DNA from: JAJFJD01 sp965228425 | GTDB taxonomy: Bacteria; Pseudomonadota; Alphaproteobacteria; UBA8366 | Length of the DNA: 64,000 nt | Direction: 5' to 3' | Assembly: GCA_965228425.1 (NCBI GenBank) | Contig: OZ245815.1 | Coordinates: 2,666,001-2,730,000, forward strand | In this document: one piece after another, positions 25,740-35,277 of the stretch | Layout of the letters: each line of letters starts with the position of its first letter | Position numbering within the stretch: position 1 is the stretch's first letter | Position numbers and translations under genes: made by a program | Notes under the pieces: model-generated | Databases searched by the model: none | The model's input: only the letters and a program-made list of their open reading frames with translations | Told to the model about the DNA's origin: nothing

Positions 25740-27656
25740 TTACGCCCGTGCCGGTTGGTCCAACGTCTGCTCGCCAAGCGCGCTGACCGCCATCTCGGTG
25801 ATCTGATGCGCATTCAACCCGGCGTCTTCATACATTTCGGCCGGCTTGGCCTGGTCCTGGAACCGGTCCGGCAGGAACATCGGACGAACCTTGAGACCGT
25901 CCGTGATCATGTCGTTCTTCACAAGATGATCCAGAACCTGCGTCGCGAACCCGCCGATCGAGGCTTCCTCGATCGTGATGAGCACTTCATGCTCCCGCGC
26001 CAAAGTCTCGACCAACTTCGTATCGAGCGGTTTGGAGAACCGTGCGTCGGCGATCGTGGTCGGCAATCCACGGGCGGCCAACTCGTCGGCGGCTTTCATG
26101 CACTCGGCCAACCGTCCGCCGAAGTTGAGGATCGCGACCTTGTTGCCTTCCTGAAGGATGCGGCCTTTGCCGATCTCAAGGATTTCGCCGCGTTCCGGCA
26201 TATCCACGCCGACGGCTTCGCCGCGCGGGAATCGGAAGGCGATCGGCCCTTCGTCATAGGCGGTGGCGGTGGCGACCATATGGCGGAGTTCCGCTTCGTC
26301 GCCGCAGGCCATCACGACCATGCCCGGCAGGCAGCCGAGATAGGTGACATCGAAGGCGCCGGCATGGGTTTGACCGTCCGCACCGACCAGTCCCGCGCGG
26401 TCGATAGCGAACCGGACCGGGAGTTTCTGAATGGCGACGTCATGCACGATCTGATCGAATGCACGTTGCAGGAAGGTCGAGTATATCGACGTGAAAGGCT
26501 TCATCCCCTCGGCCGCTAGGCCGGCACTGAAGGTCACCGCGTGCTGCTCGGCGAGGCCGACGTCGAACGTCCGGTCCGGGAAGGCCTTGCCAAAGATGTC
26601 GAGGCCGGTACCGTCCGGCATCGCAGCGGTAATGGCGCACACCGTGTCGTCTTCCTCGGCTTCCTTGATCAAGGATTCCGCATAAACCTTGGTGTAGGAG
26701 GGGGCGTTGGATTTGCCTTTGTCCTGCGCTCCGGTGACGACGTTGAACGTTCCGACGCCGTGATATTTGTCGTCGGACTTTTCGGCCGGGTCGTATCCCT
26801 TGCCCTTGACGGTCACGGCATGCAGCAGCACCGGGCCGGGAAGGTCGGTGTCGCGCAGGTTCTTCAGGACCGGAATGAGCTGGTCCATGTTGTGGCCGTC
26901 GATCGGGCCGACATAGTAGAAGCCCAACTCTTCGAACAACGTGCCGCCGGTGAACATGCCGCGCGCGTATTCCTCGGCGCGTTTCGCGGCGACTTCGATC
27001 GGGTGCGGCAGCTTCTCGGCCACTTCCTGGCCCAGGCGCCGCAGGTTCCGGTATTCCTTCGAGGACAGCAGCCGTGTGAGATAGTTGCTCAACGCGCCGA
27101 CCGGCGGTGCGATCGACATTTCGTTGTCGTTCAGCACGACGATGAGGCGGTTGCCGAGCCAACCGGCGTTGTTCATCGCCTCATAGGCCATACCGGCAGT
27201 CATCGCGCCATCGCCGATGACGCAGATCACATCGTTGTCTTTGCCCTTTAGGTCGCGGCCGACGGCGAAACCCAGGCCTGATGAAATCGAAGTAGAGGAA
27301 TGGGCGGCGCCGAACGGGTCATACTTGCTCTCCGCGCGCTTGGTAAATCCGCTCAGGCCGTCCTTCTGACGCAGGGTGCGGATGCGGTCGCGGCGGTCCG
27401 TCAAGACCTTGTGCGGATAGCACTGATGACCGACATCCCAAATCAAGATGTCGTCGGGCGTGTTGAAAACGTAGTGGATTGCGGCCGTCAGCTCGACAAC
27501 GCCGAGCCCCGCGCCAAGATGCCCGCCGGTGACGGACACGGCATCGATTACCTCGGCTCTCAATTCATCTGCAATTTGCCGGAGATCGCTCTCTGGAAAT
27601 TTGCGAAGATCCGCAGGTGTGCGAATCTGATCCAACAACGGCGTTTTCGGTGCCAC
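25740..27656 (-). CDS. dxs: 1-deoxy-D-xylulose-5-phosphate synthase
   Basis: DXS makes DXP from pyruvate and glyceraldehyde 3-phosphate, the entry and flux-controlling step of the MEP pathway. The 638-residue TPP enzyme has GHQCYPHKVLTDRRD, GAAHSSTSIS, the TPP motif GDGAMTAGMAYEAMNNAG, VGLAEQHAVTFSAGLA (catalytic Glu) and DRAGLVGADGQTHAG. GTG 27656 is chosen because AAGGAGG lies 5 bases upstream; a TTG six codons earlier sits on that ribosome site. It is directly followed by hpnD. Confidence 0.97.
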   Translation of the reverse strand: MAPKTPLLDQIRTPADLRKFPESDLRQIADELRAEVIDAVSVTGGHLGAGLGVVELTAAIHYVFNTPDDILIWDVGHQCYPHKVLTDRRDRIRTLRQKDGLSGFTKRAESKYDPFGAAHSSTSISSGLGFAVGRDLKGKDNDVICVIGDGAMTAGMAYEAMNNAGWLGNRLIVVLNDNEMSIAPPVGALSNYLTRLLSSKEYRNLRRLGQEVAEKLPHPIEVAAKRAEEYARGMFTGGTLFEELGFYYVGPIDGHNMDQLIPVLKNLRDTDLPGPVLLHAVTVKGKGYDPAEKSDDKYHGVGTFNVVTGAQDKGKSNAPSYTKVYAESLIKEAEEDDTVCAITAAMPDGTGLDIFGKAFPDRTFDVGLAEQHAVTFSAGLAAEGMKPFTSIYSTFLQRAFDQIVHDVAIQKLPVRFAIDRAGLVGADGQTHAGAFDVTYLGCLPGMVVMACGDEAELRHMVATATAYDEGPIAFRFPRGEAVGVDMPERGEILEIGKGRILQEGNKVAILNFGGRLAECMKAADELAARGLPTTIADARFSKPLDTKLVETLAREHEVLITIEEASIGGFATQVLDHLVKNDMITDGLKVRPMFLPDRFQDQAKPAEMYEDAGLNAHQITEMAVSALGEQTLDQPARA

Positions 27657-27695
27657 AATAGCCTCCTTCAACACGCGCCCCGGTCGCGCAGGCGA

Positions 27696-27718
27696 GCGTC
27701 ATATAACATAATTGACGC
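27696..27718. promoter_or_regulatory. Inverted repeat in the dxs promoter region
   Basis: GCGTCA (27696-27701) and TGACGC (27713-27718) form a perfect 6-base-arm repeat around an AT-rich 11-base spacer, about 40-60 bases before the dxs start. The spacer contains a TATAT-like stretch that could be a -10 element. A regulatory role is inferred from symmetry and place. Confidence 0.35.
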
Positions 27719-27925
27719 AATACCAATGCTGCAGCGCAAATATCTTGCGCCGTCGCGGCCAGGACAAACTCGCAAAACCTCGACTTTCAACCTACTACAC
27801 CTACGCCGAAACGTTCAGGGGGTGGTAGAAAAAAATGCAACTTGTTGCCCACACGCCACCCTTGATTTTCGGCGCGGGTGATGGTGTCGAAGCACGGCTT
27901 GCGGAATAAATTCCAGCAAAACCCG

Positions 27926-28696
27926 TTAGACCCGATACTCATATTGTATGTTTGGGTCGCGTTCCACGTCCGGCGGGTAACTTTTTCGTTTATCCGCATA
28001 GTATTGGTCGCGGTGATCGCCGGCCGATAGGCGGTTGTAGGTCACATAAAGCACCCGCCGCTTGCCGTCGGACAGATTGGGTCCCGATCCGTGCGGCGCG
28101 TAGGAATCGAAGAAAACCACGTCTCCGGGTTCGGTCGGATAGGCAACCGGTTTCATCTCCGACACCTGTGCGTCGCTCAGCGGTTCCCATTCTTTTCCGA
28201 CGAGACCTTTGTTGTGATACCCGGCAACCAGCTCGAGACAGCCGTTTTCTGCCGTCGCCGCGTCGATCGAGACGAGCGCGGTGATGAAGAAGTCGGCGTA
28301 GGTGCTCCAGCCCGCCTGTTGGTCTTGATGCGGTTTGAAGCCGTCGCCGCCGGGCATCTTGAAATTGATCTTGTCCTTGAACAAGACGGCCTGTTCGCCG
28401 AGCAATTCGGATGTCGCCCCGCGCAGGGCGTCGCAGTCGAACAGATTCCGGAAGCCGTCATGGTAGGGGTAGAAATTTTCCAGCCGGTTTAGAAGGCGTT
28501 CGCCGGTCCCCTTAAGGCTCTCCTCAAAATACATCATGTATTTGCCCGGAATTTCGGGATAGGCCTCGACCTCGTCGGTCCAGCGTTCGATTTCGGCCAT
28601 TTCATCCGCAGAGAACATACTGCGAACCACGACGAAACCGTCGCGGGCGAAGTCCGAAAGTTGCTGGTCGGTAAGTTGCCGGTCTCGGTCGGTCAC
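27926..28696 (-). CDS. PhyH-family Fe(II)/2-oxoglutarate dioxygenase
   Basis: A 256-residue phytanoyl-CoA dioxygenase family protein. The metal triad is visible as His123 and Asp125 (FKPHQDQQAGW) and His202 (YAPHGSGPN), with the 2-oxoglutarate Arg in GKRRVLYVTYN. GTG 28696 is chosen because AAGGA precedes it and the frame upstream is only antisense to other sequence. These enzymes hydroxylate lipid or small-molecule substrates. Its place between hpnC and dxs in the hopanoid locus suggests an isoprenoid, hopanoid or other lipid substrate. That is inference; unlinked housekeeping roles are possible. Confidence 0.85.
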   Translation of the reverse strand: MTDRDRQLTDQQLSDFARDGFVVVRSMFSADEMAEIERWTDEVEAYPEIPGKYMMYFEESLKGTGERLLNRLENFYPYHDGFRNLFDCDALRGATSELLGEQAVLFKDKINFKMPGGDGFKPHQDQQAGWSTYADFFITALVSIDAATAENGCLELVAGYHNKGLVGKEWEPLSDAQVSEMKPVAYPTEPGDVVFFDSYAPHGSGPNLSDGKRRVLYVTYNRLSAGDHRDQYYADKRKSYPPDVERDPNIQYEYRV

Positions 28697-28875
28697 AGAG
28701 ATATCCTTCGCATTTCCAACCCATCCCCGTAGGAAGACGGGAAATCTGCCGCCGTTGAATTTGCCAGGCAAGGGACGGATGGTCGCAGTGTGGCGCCTAT
28801 CGGGAGAAGTACATAGGTATCGGTTGGAAAACCGCAAGTTTTCATCGTTAGATTCAGACTGTGCTTCGAGACCTC

Positions 28876-29715
28876 TTAAAACAGATGCCGCGCCGCGCCC
28901 CGGATGAAGCACCAGGCGAATTCCGGCTTGGTCAATTCGACGCGGGTGGCAACCGGATCCCGGTTCCTCAGATGAATAACCAACATGTCGGCGATCCGCA
29001 CGATGGCCGCGGATTCCATCGCCAGATGGCGGCTGTTCAAGCGGCCGGGCAGGGTGCGGGCCTGGTCCATCAAGGCTTCGGTCCCGTCGAGACAGCGGTC
29101 GAGCACCTGCCGGAGCCCAGGCGAGGCAGCGCTGCCGTCGAGATCTTCGACCGTTATGTCGGCGTCGGCCATCCAATCGCCGGGCAGATATACCCGGTCC
29201 AATGCCCGGTAGTCATCCTGGCAGTCCTGCAAGTGATTGATCACCTGCAGCGCATTGCAGAGGGCGTCGTTCGCGGGATAGCCGTCCCGTGATTCCCCGT
29301 GCAGGTCGAGCAGATACCGTCCCACCGGAGCGGCCGACCGGTTGCAGTAGTCGATCAGATCGTCCCAGTCGCGGTAGCGCAGCTTGGTGGCGTCCTGCTT
29401 GAAGGCCGAAATCAAATCCCGGCAATGCTGAATGGGAATGTCCTTTTCGGCGAAGCTGTCGCGGACTTGGTGCGCCTTGATGAAATCCGGATGGTCGTTC
29501 TGGCCTAGTAGGGCGGCGTCGAATCCATCCAGCCTGCGGATTTTTTCGTCGGGTGCGAGATCCGGATTGTCGGCGACATCATCGATGGCGCGGGCATACG
29601 CATAGAAGACGGCGACATGCGGTCGCAGCCGTTTCGGCAACAGGAAGGAGCCGACGGGGAAATTCTCGTCGCTCGCGCCTTTGCCGGATGCCGCTTCCGC
29701 CGTGTTGACCGTCAT
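28876..29715 (-). CDS. hpnC: Hydroxysqualene synthase
   Basis: HpnC converts presqualene diphosphate to hydroxysqualene. The 279-residue squalene/phytoene-synthase homologue starts with ENFPVGSFLLPKRLRPHVAVFYAYARAIDDVADN (first Asp-rich region). It later has VINHLQDCQDDYRALDRVYLPGDWM (second region). These sequence details, together with the separate hpnD, identify it as the HpnC type. It is the first gene of the minus-strand hopanoid series and diverges from ispG with a 229-base gap that should hold both promoters. Confidence 0.94.
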   Translation of the reverse strand: MTVNTAEAASGKGASDENFPVGSFLLPKRLRPHVAVFYAYARAIDDVADNPDLAPDEKIRRLDGFDAALLGQNDHPDFIKAHQVRDSFAEKDIPIQHCRDLISAFKQDATKLRYRDWDDLIDYCNRSAAPVGRYLLDLHGESRDGYPANDALCNALQVINHLQDCQDDYRALDRVYLPGDWMADADITVEDLDGSAASPGLRQVLDRCLDGTEALMDQARTLPGRLNSRHLAMESAAIVRIADMLVIHLRNRDPVATRVELTKPEFAWCFIRGAARHLF

Positions 29716-29944
29716 GGGTGGAACAACGCTCCCTCGTTTCCGGCCCGATGGTGCGATCCGGCCCGGTGCGTATTCTCTGCCACAGCGTCGGTCGGGATGC
29801 CAGTATCCTCGCGCTGGCCATCCGGCTCGGTCATGAAAATTTCCCTTTACAGCGATTGTGCCGCTAGGCTAGGCCAGCGTTGATTTCCGGGCATTTCAGC
29901 CCCACGTTAAGCGCAGGTAAGCGCCAGCAAGGGACGTTCTCAGA

Positions 29945-31170
<1,226 letters not shown>

Positions 31171-31180
<10 letters not shown>

Positions 31181-31192
31181 GCGTTCGGCCGG
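31171..31192 (+). terminator. Weak hairpin over the ispG stop codon
   Basis: CCGGCCG (31171-31177) pairs perfectly with CGGCCGG (31186-31192); the TAG stop codon lies in the loop. The following TCTCTTGG is only partly T-rich, so termination is uncertain. Confidence 0.35.
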
Positions 31193-31281
31193 TCTCTTGG
31201 CGTTATCCGACGCGCTGGAAAGCGCGGGCGGGAACGCCACATTAGGGAAGCAGCCTAACCCTATGAACCAGGAGACCGCCA

Positions 31282-31767
31282 ATGATCAAGGGACTGCATC
31301 ACGCCGCGTATCGCTGCCGCGATTCCGAGGAAACACGCGCTTTCTACGAAGATTTCCTCGGGCTGCCGCTCGCCAACGCGTTTGAGATCAAACAGACGAT
31401 GACCGGTCGTGAAACCGGTGTCTTGCACAGCTTCTATCGTATGGATGACGGGTCCTTCATGGCGTTCTTCGAGGCGCCGGATATGGATTTCGAATTCAAG
31501 GACCAGCACGACTTCGACTTGCATATCGCCCTCGAGGTCAACGACGAGACCTTGGAGCGGATGTTCGCGCAGGGTCAGGAAGCAGGAATCGATACCCGCG
31601 GGCCCGTCGACCATGGCTTCATCCGATCAATCTACTTCCGCGATCCCAATGGATATGTCGTCGAACTGACCGCCAAGAAATCGGTTGAGCGGTTCGATAC
31701 GTCGAAGGCCGACGCGGAGGCGCGGACGGCACTCGATGAATGGCAGGAGTCGAAACCGGCAGGTTGA
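31282..31767 (+). CDS. VOC-family (glyoxalase/dioxygenase fold) protein
   Basis: A 161-residue vicinal-oxygen-chelate protein: IKGLHHAAYRCRDSEETRAFYEDFLGLPL opens the first beta-alpha-beta3 module. FIRSIYFRDPNGYVVELTA closes the second and includes the metal-binding Glu. The fold is used by glyoxalase I, extradiol dioxygenases and resistance proteins; no substrate can be named. ATG 31282 has an AGGAG site upstream. It is the first of several same-strand genes (YciI, sigma factor, second VOC, GST). Confidence 0.85.
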   Translation: MIKGLHHAAYRCRDSEETRAFYEDFLGLPLANAFEIKQTMTGRETGVLHSFYRMDDGSFMAFFEAPDMDFEFKDQHDFDLHIALEVNDETLERMFAQGQEAGIDTRGPVDHGFIRSIYFRDPNGYVVELTAKKSVERFDTSKADAEARTALDEWQESKPAG

Positions 31768-31896
31768 CGGTAGCGGGATAGATCTTTCTGTCTCATTCCC
31801 GCCCCCTGGCTCGTTTGTAGGATGGAAGCGCCGGTCGCCAAGTGAGAGACTGGGACATCGGAACTGGCGCAGATTTGTTCAGACGGAGTCCGAAGA

Positions 31897-32256
31897 ATGA
31901 AGAATTATCTGTTGATATTGCGTGATTACGAGGAACGCTGGGAGCGCTTCTCGCCCGATGAAATGCAGCAGACGATCGAGAAATTCGTGGCGTGGAACAA
32001 GTCGCTCAGCGATGACGACCGGTTCATCGGCGCCGGCAAGTTGACCAGCGATTTGGGGACGACGGTTCGCAGCCGTGATGGGGAATTGGTCATCGATGGC
32101 CCGTTCTCGGAGGCCAAGGAAGCCATTGCCGGGTATTTCGCGGTCCGCGCCGAAACCATCGAAGAGGCTGCGGGCCTCGCCAAGGGATGCCCGATCCTGA
32201 CCTATGGCGGGTCGGTCGAGGTCCGCGAACTCGGTCATTGCACAGGGGCTGACTAG
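31897..32256 (+). CDS. YciI/DGPF-domain protein
   Basis: A 119-residue protein of the YciI-like (DGPF/YCII) family. The family motif is present as VIDGPFSEAKEAIAGYFAVRAET (around residues 67-89). The fold is a ferredoxin-like barrel; the biochemical role is unknown. It lies 12 bases before a sigma factor with a long C-terminal extension. The pairing of DGPF proteins with ECF42 sigma factors is a known genomic association, which supports both annotations. ATG 31897 is in a context with no strong ribosome site. Confidence 0.88.
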   Translation: MKNYLLILRDYEERWERFSPDEMQQTIEKFVAWNKSLSDDDRFIGAGKLTSDLGTTVRSRDGELVIDGPFSEAKEAIAGYFAVRAETIEEAAGLAKGCPILTYGGSVEVRELGHCTGAD

Positions 32257-32268
32257 CCTCGATCCGAC

Positions 32269-33528
32269 ATGCCGGATGAAGCGTCGGTCAAACTCTTCGT
32301 CGATGCGTTTTTTCGCGAGAAATGGCGCGACATCATCGTCGTGCTGACGCGGCGCTTCGGTCCGCACCATCTCGACGATATCGAGAACGCAGTCCAGACC
32401 GCGATGGTGCGGGCGCTCGATACCTGGCCGCTCGCCGGAATCCCCGAAAATCCGGGCGGATGGATATTCACGGTCGCGAAAAACCAAATGTTGGACCGGT
32501 TTCGGAAGGCCAAGCTCGCCGCCGACAGCGTCCCGGCGCTCACCGACATGTTGTATTCGAGCGCGGGCGACCCGCCCGATTGGGCCGGACCGCTGGAGGA
32601 CGACACGCTGCGGATGATCCTGGTTTGCTGTCATCCCCGGCTGACGGCGCGGGAAAGCATTGCGATTACGCTGCGACTCATCTGCGGCCTCGGCACGCAC
32701 GACATTGCCGGGGCGTTGATGATCGGCGACGCGGCGGCCCGCAAGCTCCTGTACCGCACGAAGGAGAAGATCCGCGAACGGCGGTTTCCCTTCGAGTTGC
32801 CGGAAACCGACGAACAGGCCGCCCGTCTCGACCGCGTGCTTCAGATCGTCTACCTGCTGTTCAACGAAGGATACGCGGCGCGCACCGGTGACGACCTGAC
32901 GCGCAGCGACCTCTGCGCCGAGGCGCAACGCCTGACGGATTTGCTGTTGCGTAGCCAGATGGCGCAGGAAGGCAGGGTTTGGGCGCTGGCTGCCTTGATG
33001 GCCTTCCAGGCGTCGCGTCTGCCCGCCCGCGTGGATGGGGAGGGCCGGTTGCTCCGGCTTCAGGAACAGGACCGGTCGCGCTGGGACCGCCGACAGATCG
33101 CTCTCGGGTTCGATCTACTCGATCAGTCGATGGCGTCGTCGGCCCGGTCCCGGTACCACCTGGAGGCCGCAATCGCGGCCTGCCATGCAGCCGCAGAGAC
33201 TTACGACGACACCGATTGGCGTCGCATTCGGGATTTCTACGACGACTTGATGACGGTGGCGCCATCGCCCGTGGTGGAACTCAACCGGTCTGTGGCGGTG
33301 ATGATGACGGAAGGCCCGTCGGCGGGATTGAACGTTCTCCGATCGCTGGAGGATGCACCGGCGTTGAAGGACAGTTACCTTTTGCCTGCGCTCCAAGGCG
33401 ACTTCGAGGTCCGGGCGGGTCGGCCCGACCTCGCGGCGCGGCATTATCGGGCGGCTTTGGACAAGAGCGAAAACAGCCCGGTCCGCGCTTTTCTCGCCGA
33501 TCAGATCAGCGCTTGCTCGATCGGCTGA
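32269..33528 (+). CDS. ECF sigma factor with C-terminal TPR-like extension (ECF42 type)
   Basis: A 419-residue protein. Residues 1-170 hold sigma region 2 (DDIENAVQTAMVRALDTWP, GWIFTVAKNQMLDRFRK) and region 4 (LTARESIAITLRLICGLGTHDIAGALMI). The rest is an alpha-helical, TPR-like extension (RLDRVLQIVYLLFNEGYAA and later helices) in place of an anti-sigma partner. This architecture and the adjacent DGPF gene match ECF42, where the extension controls activity. It probably directs transcription of the neighbouring DGPF, VOC and GST genes in a stress response. No promoter motif was identified. Confidence 0.9.
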   Translation: MPDEASVKLFVDAFFREKWRDIIVVLTRRFGPHHLDDIENAVQTAMVRALDTWPLAGIPENPGGWIFTVAKNQMLDRFRKAKLAADSVPALTDMLYSSAGDPPDWAGPLEDDTLRMILVCCHPRLTARESIAITLRLICGLGTHDIAGALMIGDAAARKLLYRTKEKIRERRFPFELPETDEQAARLDRVLQIVYLLFNEGYAARTGDDLTRSDLCAEAQRLTDLLLRSQMAQEGRVWALAALMAFQASRLPARVDGEGRLLRLQEQDRSRWDRRQIALGFDLLDQSMASSARSRYHLEAAIAACHAAAETYDDTDWRRIRDFYDDLMTVAPSPVVELNRSVAVMMTEGPSAGLNVLRSLEDAPALKDSYLLPALQGDFEVRAGRPDLAARHYRAALDKSENSPVRAFLADQISACSIG

Positions 33529-33624
33529 CCGCTCAAAAAACTGTCCCATTCCTATCCGACCGCGCGTCTTGCTTGTGACGGCCGATGATTCGGCCGCGTC
33601 ACATCAGCGAGAGGAGCACTGCAC

Positions 33625-33993
33625 ATGGCGAACACCAAGATTGCCATCAATTGGTTCGAAATTCCCGTCGAGGATCTGGACCGGGCGGCGAAATTCTACA
33701 GCGCGGTCTTCGAGACCGAGTTGGTCCCGATGGAGACTCCTGGGGGCAAGATCATGGCCTTTCAGAACGACGAGGCTCCGGTCGGCGCGCTGTCGCCCTG
33801 CGACGGCAATACCCCGTCGAGCAACGGGGCGATGCTGTATTTTGATGCGGGCGGCGATATCGACGGCACGCTGAAGCGGGTCGAGGCGGCGGGCGGCAAG
33901 GTCATCCTGCCGAACACCGCAATCGGCCCCTACGGCTATATGGCGCATTTCGCGGATACCGAGGGCAACCGGGTCGCCTTGCACAGCGCTTAG
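33625..33993 (+). CDS. VOC-family protein (PhnB/bleomycin-resistance-like)
   Basis: A 122-residue single VOC unit: INWFEIPVEDLDRAAKFYSAVFETEL at the start and IGPYGYMAHFADTEGNRVALHSA at the end, the latter typical of the predicted-lactoylglutathione-lyase subgroup. ATG 33625 follows a GAGGAG site. Function is unknown; proteins of this kind are often found with ECF42/DGPF genes. It lies 96 bases after the sigma factor. Confidence 0.85.
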   Translation: MANTKIAINWFEIPVEDLDRAAKFYSAVFETELVPMETPGGKIMAFQNDEAPVGALSPCDGNTPSSNGAMLYFDAGGDIDGTLKRVEAAGGKVILPNTAIGPYGYMAHFADTEGNRVALHSA

Positions 33994-34036
33994 CAGCGTC
34001 CGGGACCCACCAACGAACACTCAAAGGAGACACGAT

Positions 34037-34702
34037 ATGTCCGATATCGTCATACTCGGCTCGCCGAGAAGCAATTTCGTGTGGACGACACGACTGGCCT
34101 GCGAGGAGAAGGGCGTGCCCCACACGCTCGAAGCGGTCGGCAACAACACGCGGGAAGACCTGAAGACCCCCGAATACCTCACGCTGCACCCGTTCGGCCG
34201 CATCCCGGCCATGCGGCACGGTGATTTCGTCCTCTACGAGGCGTCCGCGATCTGCCGGTATGTCGACGAGGCGTTCGACGGGGCGGCGTTGCAGCCGGAG
34301 GACCTGAAAAGCCGGGCGCGGATGAACCAGTGGATCAGCGCGACCTGCGACTATCTCGTCACCGACCTCGTCTGGAACTATGTCACGCAGTTCGCCTTTC
34401 CCAGCGGACCCGACGGCAAACCGGACCTGAAGCGGATCGAAGAGGCGAAGCCGGTCGTCCGGCGGGATGTGAAAATCGTTGATCGCGCGCTCGCGGACCA
34501 TGCGTTCCTGGCGGGCGACGACATCTCCATCGCCGATTTCCTGCTGACGCCGATCCTGACCTATCTCGGCAACACGCCGGATGGCTTGGCCTTCTTCGAC
34601 GGGTTGGAGAATCTTGGCCGCTGGTGGCAGTCGGTCAGCACCCGCCCGAGTTTCGCGGCGACCAAGCCGCCCTTGCCGGGCGATCTGTCGGACGCGGCCT
34701 AG
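34037..34702 (+). CDS. Glutathione S-transferase family protein
   Basis: A 221-residue protein with an N-terminal thioredoxin-like domain (IVILGSPRSNFVWTTRLACEEKGVPHTLE, then HPFGRIPAMRHGDFVLYEASAICRYVDEAF with the cis-Pro and the glutathione-binding E-S/A pair). A C-terminal helical domain ending in FLAGDDISIADFLLTPILTYL follows. It is a soluble GST-like enzyme; the specific substrate cannot be assigned. A CAAAGGAGA ribosome site precedes ATG 34037. It closes the plus-strand sigma factor group. Confidence 0.92.
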   Translation: MSDIVILGSPRSNFVWTTRLACEEKGVPHTLEAVGNNTREDLKTPEYLTLHPFGRIPAMRHGDFVLYEASAICRYVDEAFDGAALQPEDLKSRARMNQWISATCDYLVTDLVWNYVTQFAFPSGPDGKPDLKRIEEAKPVVRRDVKIVDRALADHAFLAGDDISIADFLLTPILTYLGNTPDGLAFFDGLENLGRWWQSVSTRPSFAATKPPLPGDLSDAA

Positions 34703-34727
34703 ACCGCGGGGCGCAACGCCGGGGCGG

Positions 34728-35216
34728 TTAGTCCGCCGCCTCGGCCGCGCCTAGGTCGACGATGGCGTCGCCGACGGAAATCGTGCCGCCGGCCAGAATC
34801 TCGCAATTGATGCCGCCTTTGTCCCACCACGCGTCGTACAGGCCCGGCAGGTTCAGTTTCTTTTCCAGATAGTAGCAGGGCTGATTGATGCGGTGCACGT
34901 GCAGCCGAACCGGCCCGACCGTAATCTGCCGCCCGACCAGTGGCGCCAACTCGATCCCGCGCGTCACCACGTTGCGCCGGCACTCTTCCGGCGTCACGGT
35001 CAGCCCGTGTTCTTCCTTCAGCATGTCGAGGATTTCACCCTGGGTCAGGGTGATGTGCCGGCCCGGTTCCGGTTTCTTCGAATACGTGCCGGTCTTCAAC
35101 ATATACCGGTCGCCCTCGATCCCTTCGCCGGTGAGGGCGGAGATGCTGTCATGGCCGATCATCGGCTGCGACATGGCGGGCGTGGTGAACAGATGCGTGA
35201 CGGTGGCTTGGGACAT
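34728..35216 (-). CDS. MOSC-domain protein
   Basis: A 162-residue MOSC protein. This beta-barrel domain occurs in molybdenum cofactor sulfurases and in enzymes such as YiiM that use molybdenum cofactor. Key stretches are EGIEGDRYMLKTGTYS, TPEECRRNVVTRGIELAPLVGRQITVGPVRLHVHR and QPCYYLEKKL with a single cysteine. It is a stand-alone domain and its reaction is unknown. It converges with the GST gene (25-base gap). Confidence 0.88.
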   Translation of the reverse strand: MSQATVTHLFTTPAMSQPMIGHDSISALTGEGIEGDRYMLKTGTYSKKPEPGRHITLTQGEILDMLKEEHGLTVTPEECRRNVVTRGIELAPLVGRQITVGPVRLHVHRINQPCYYLEKKLNLPGLYDAWWDKGGINCEILAGGTISVGDAIVDLGAAEAAD

Positions 35217-35277
35217 GGCGGGCTCGTCGGTTGGGGAGGGATGCCGAATTGTGCCCGGGTGCTAACGGTTTGTCACC

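Noticed and set aside
27926..29176. Extended start for the PhyH gene
   Set aside because: The first 160 codons lie across the hpnC gene and the intergenic space; GTG 28696 with AAGGA fits better.
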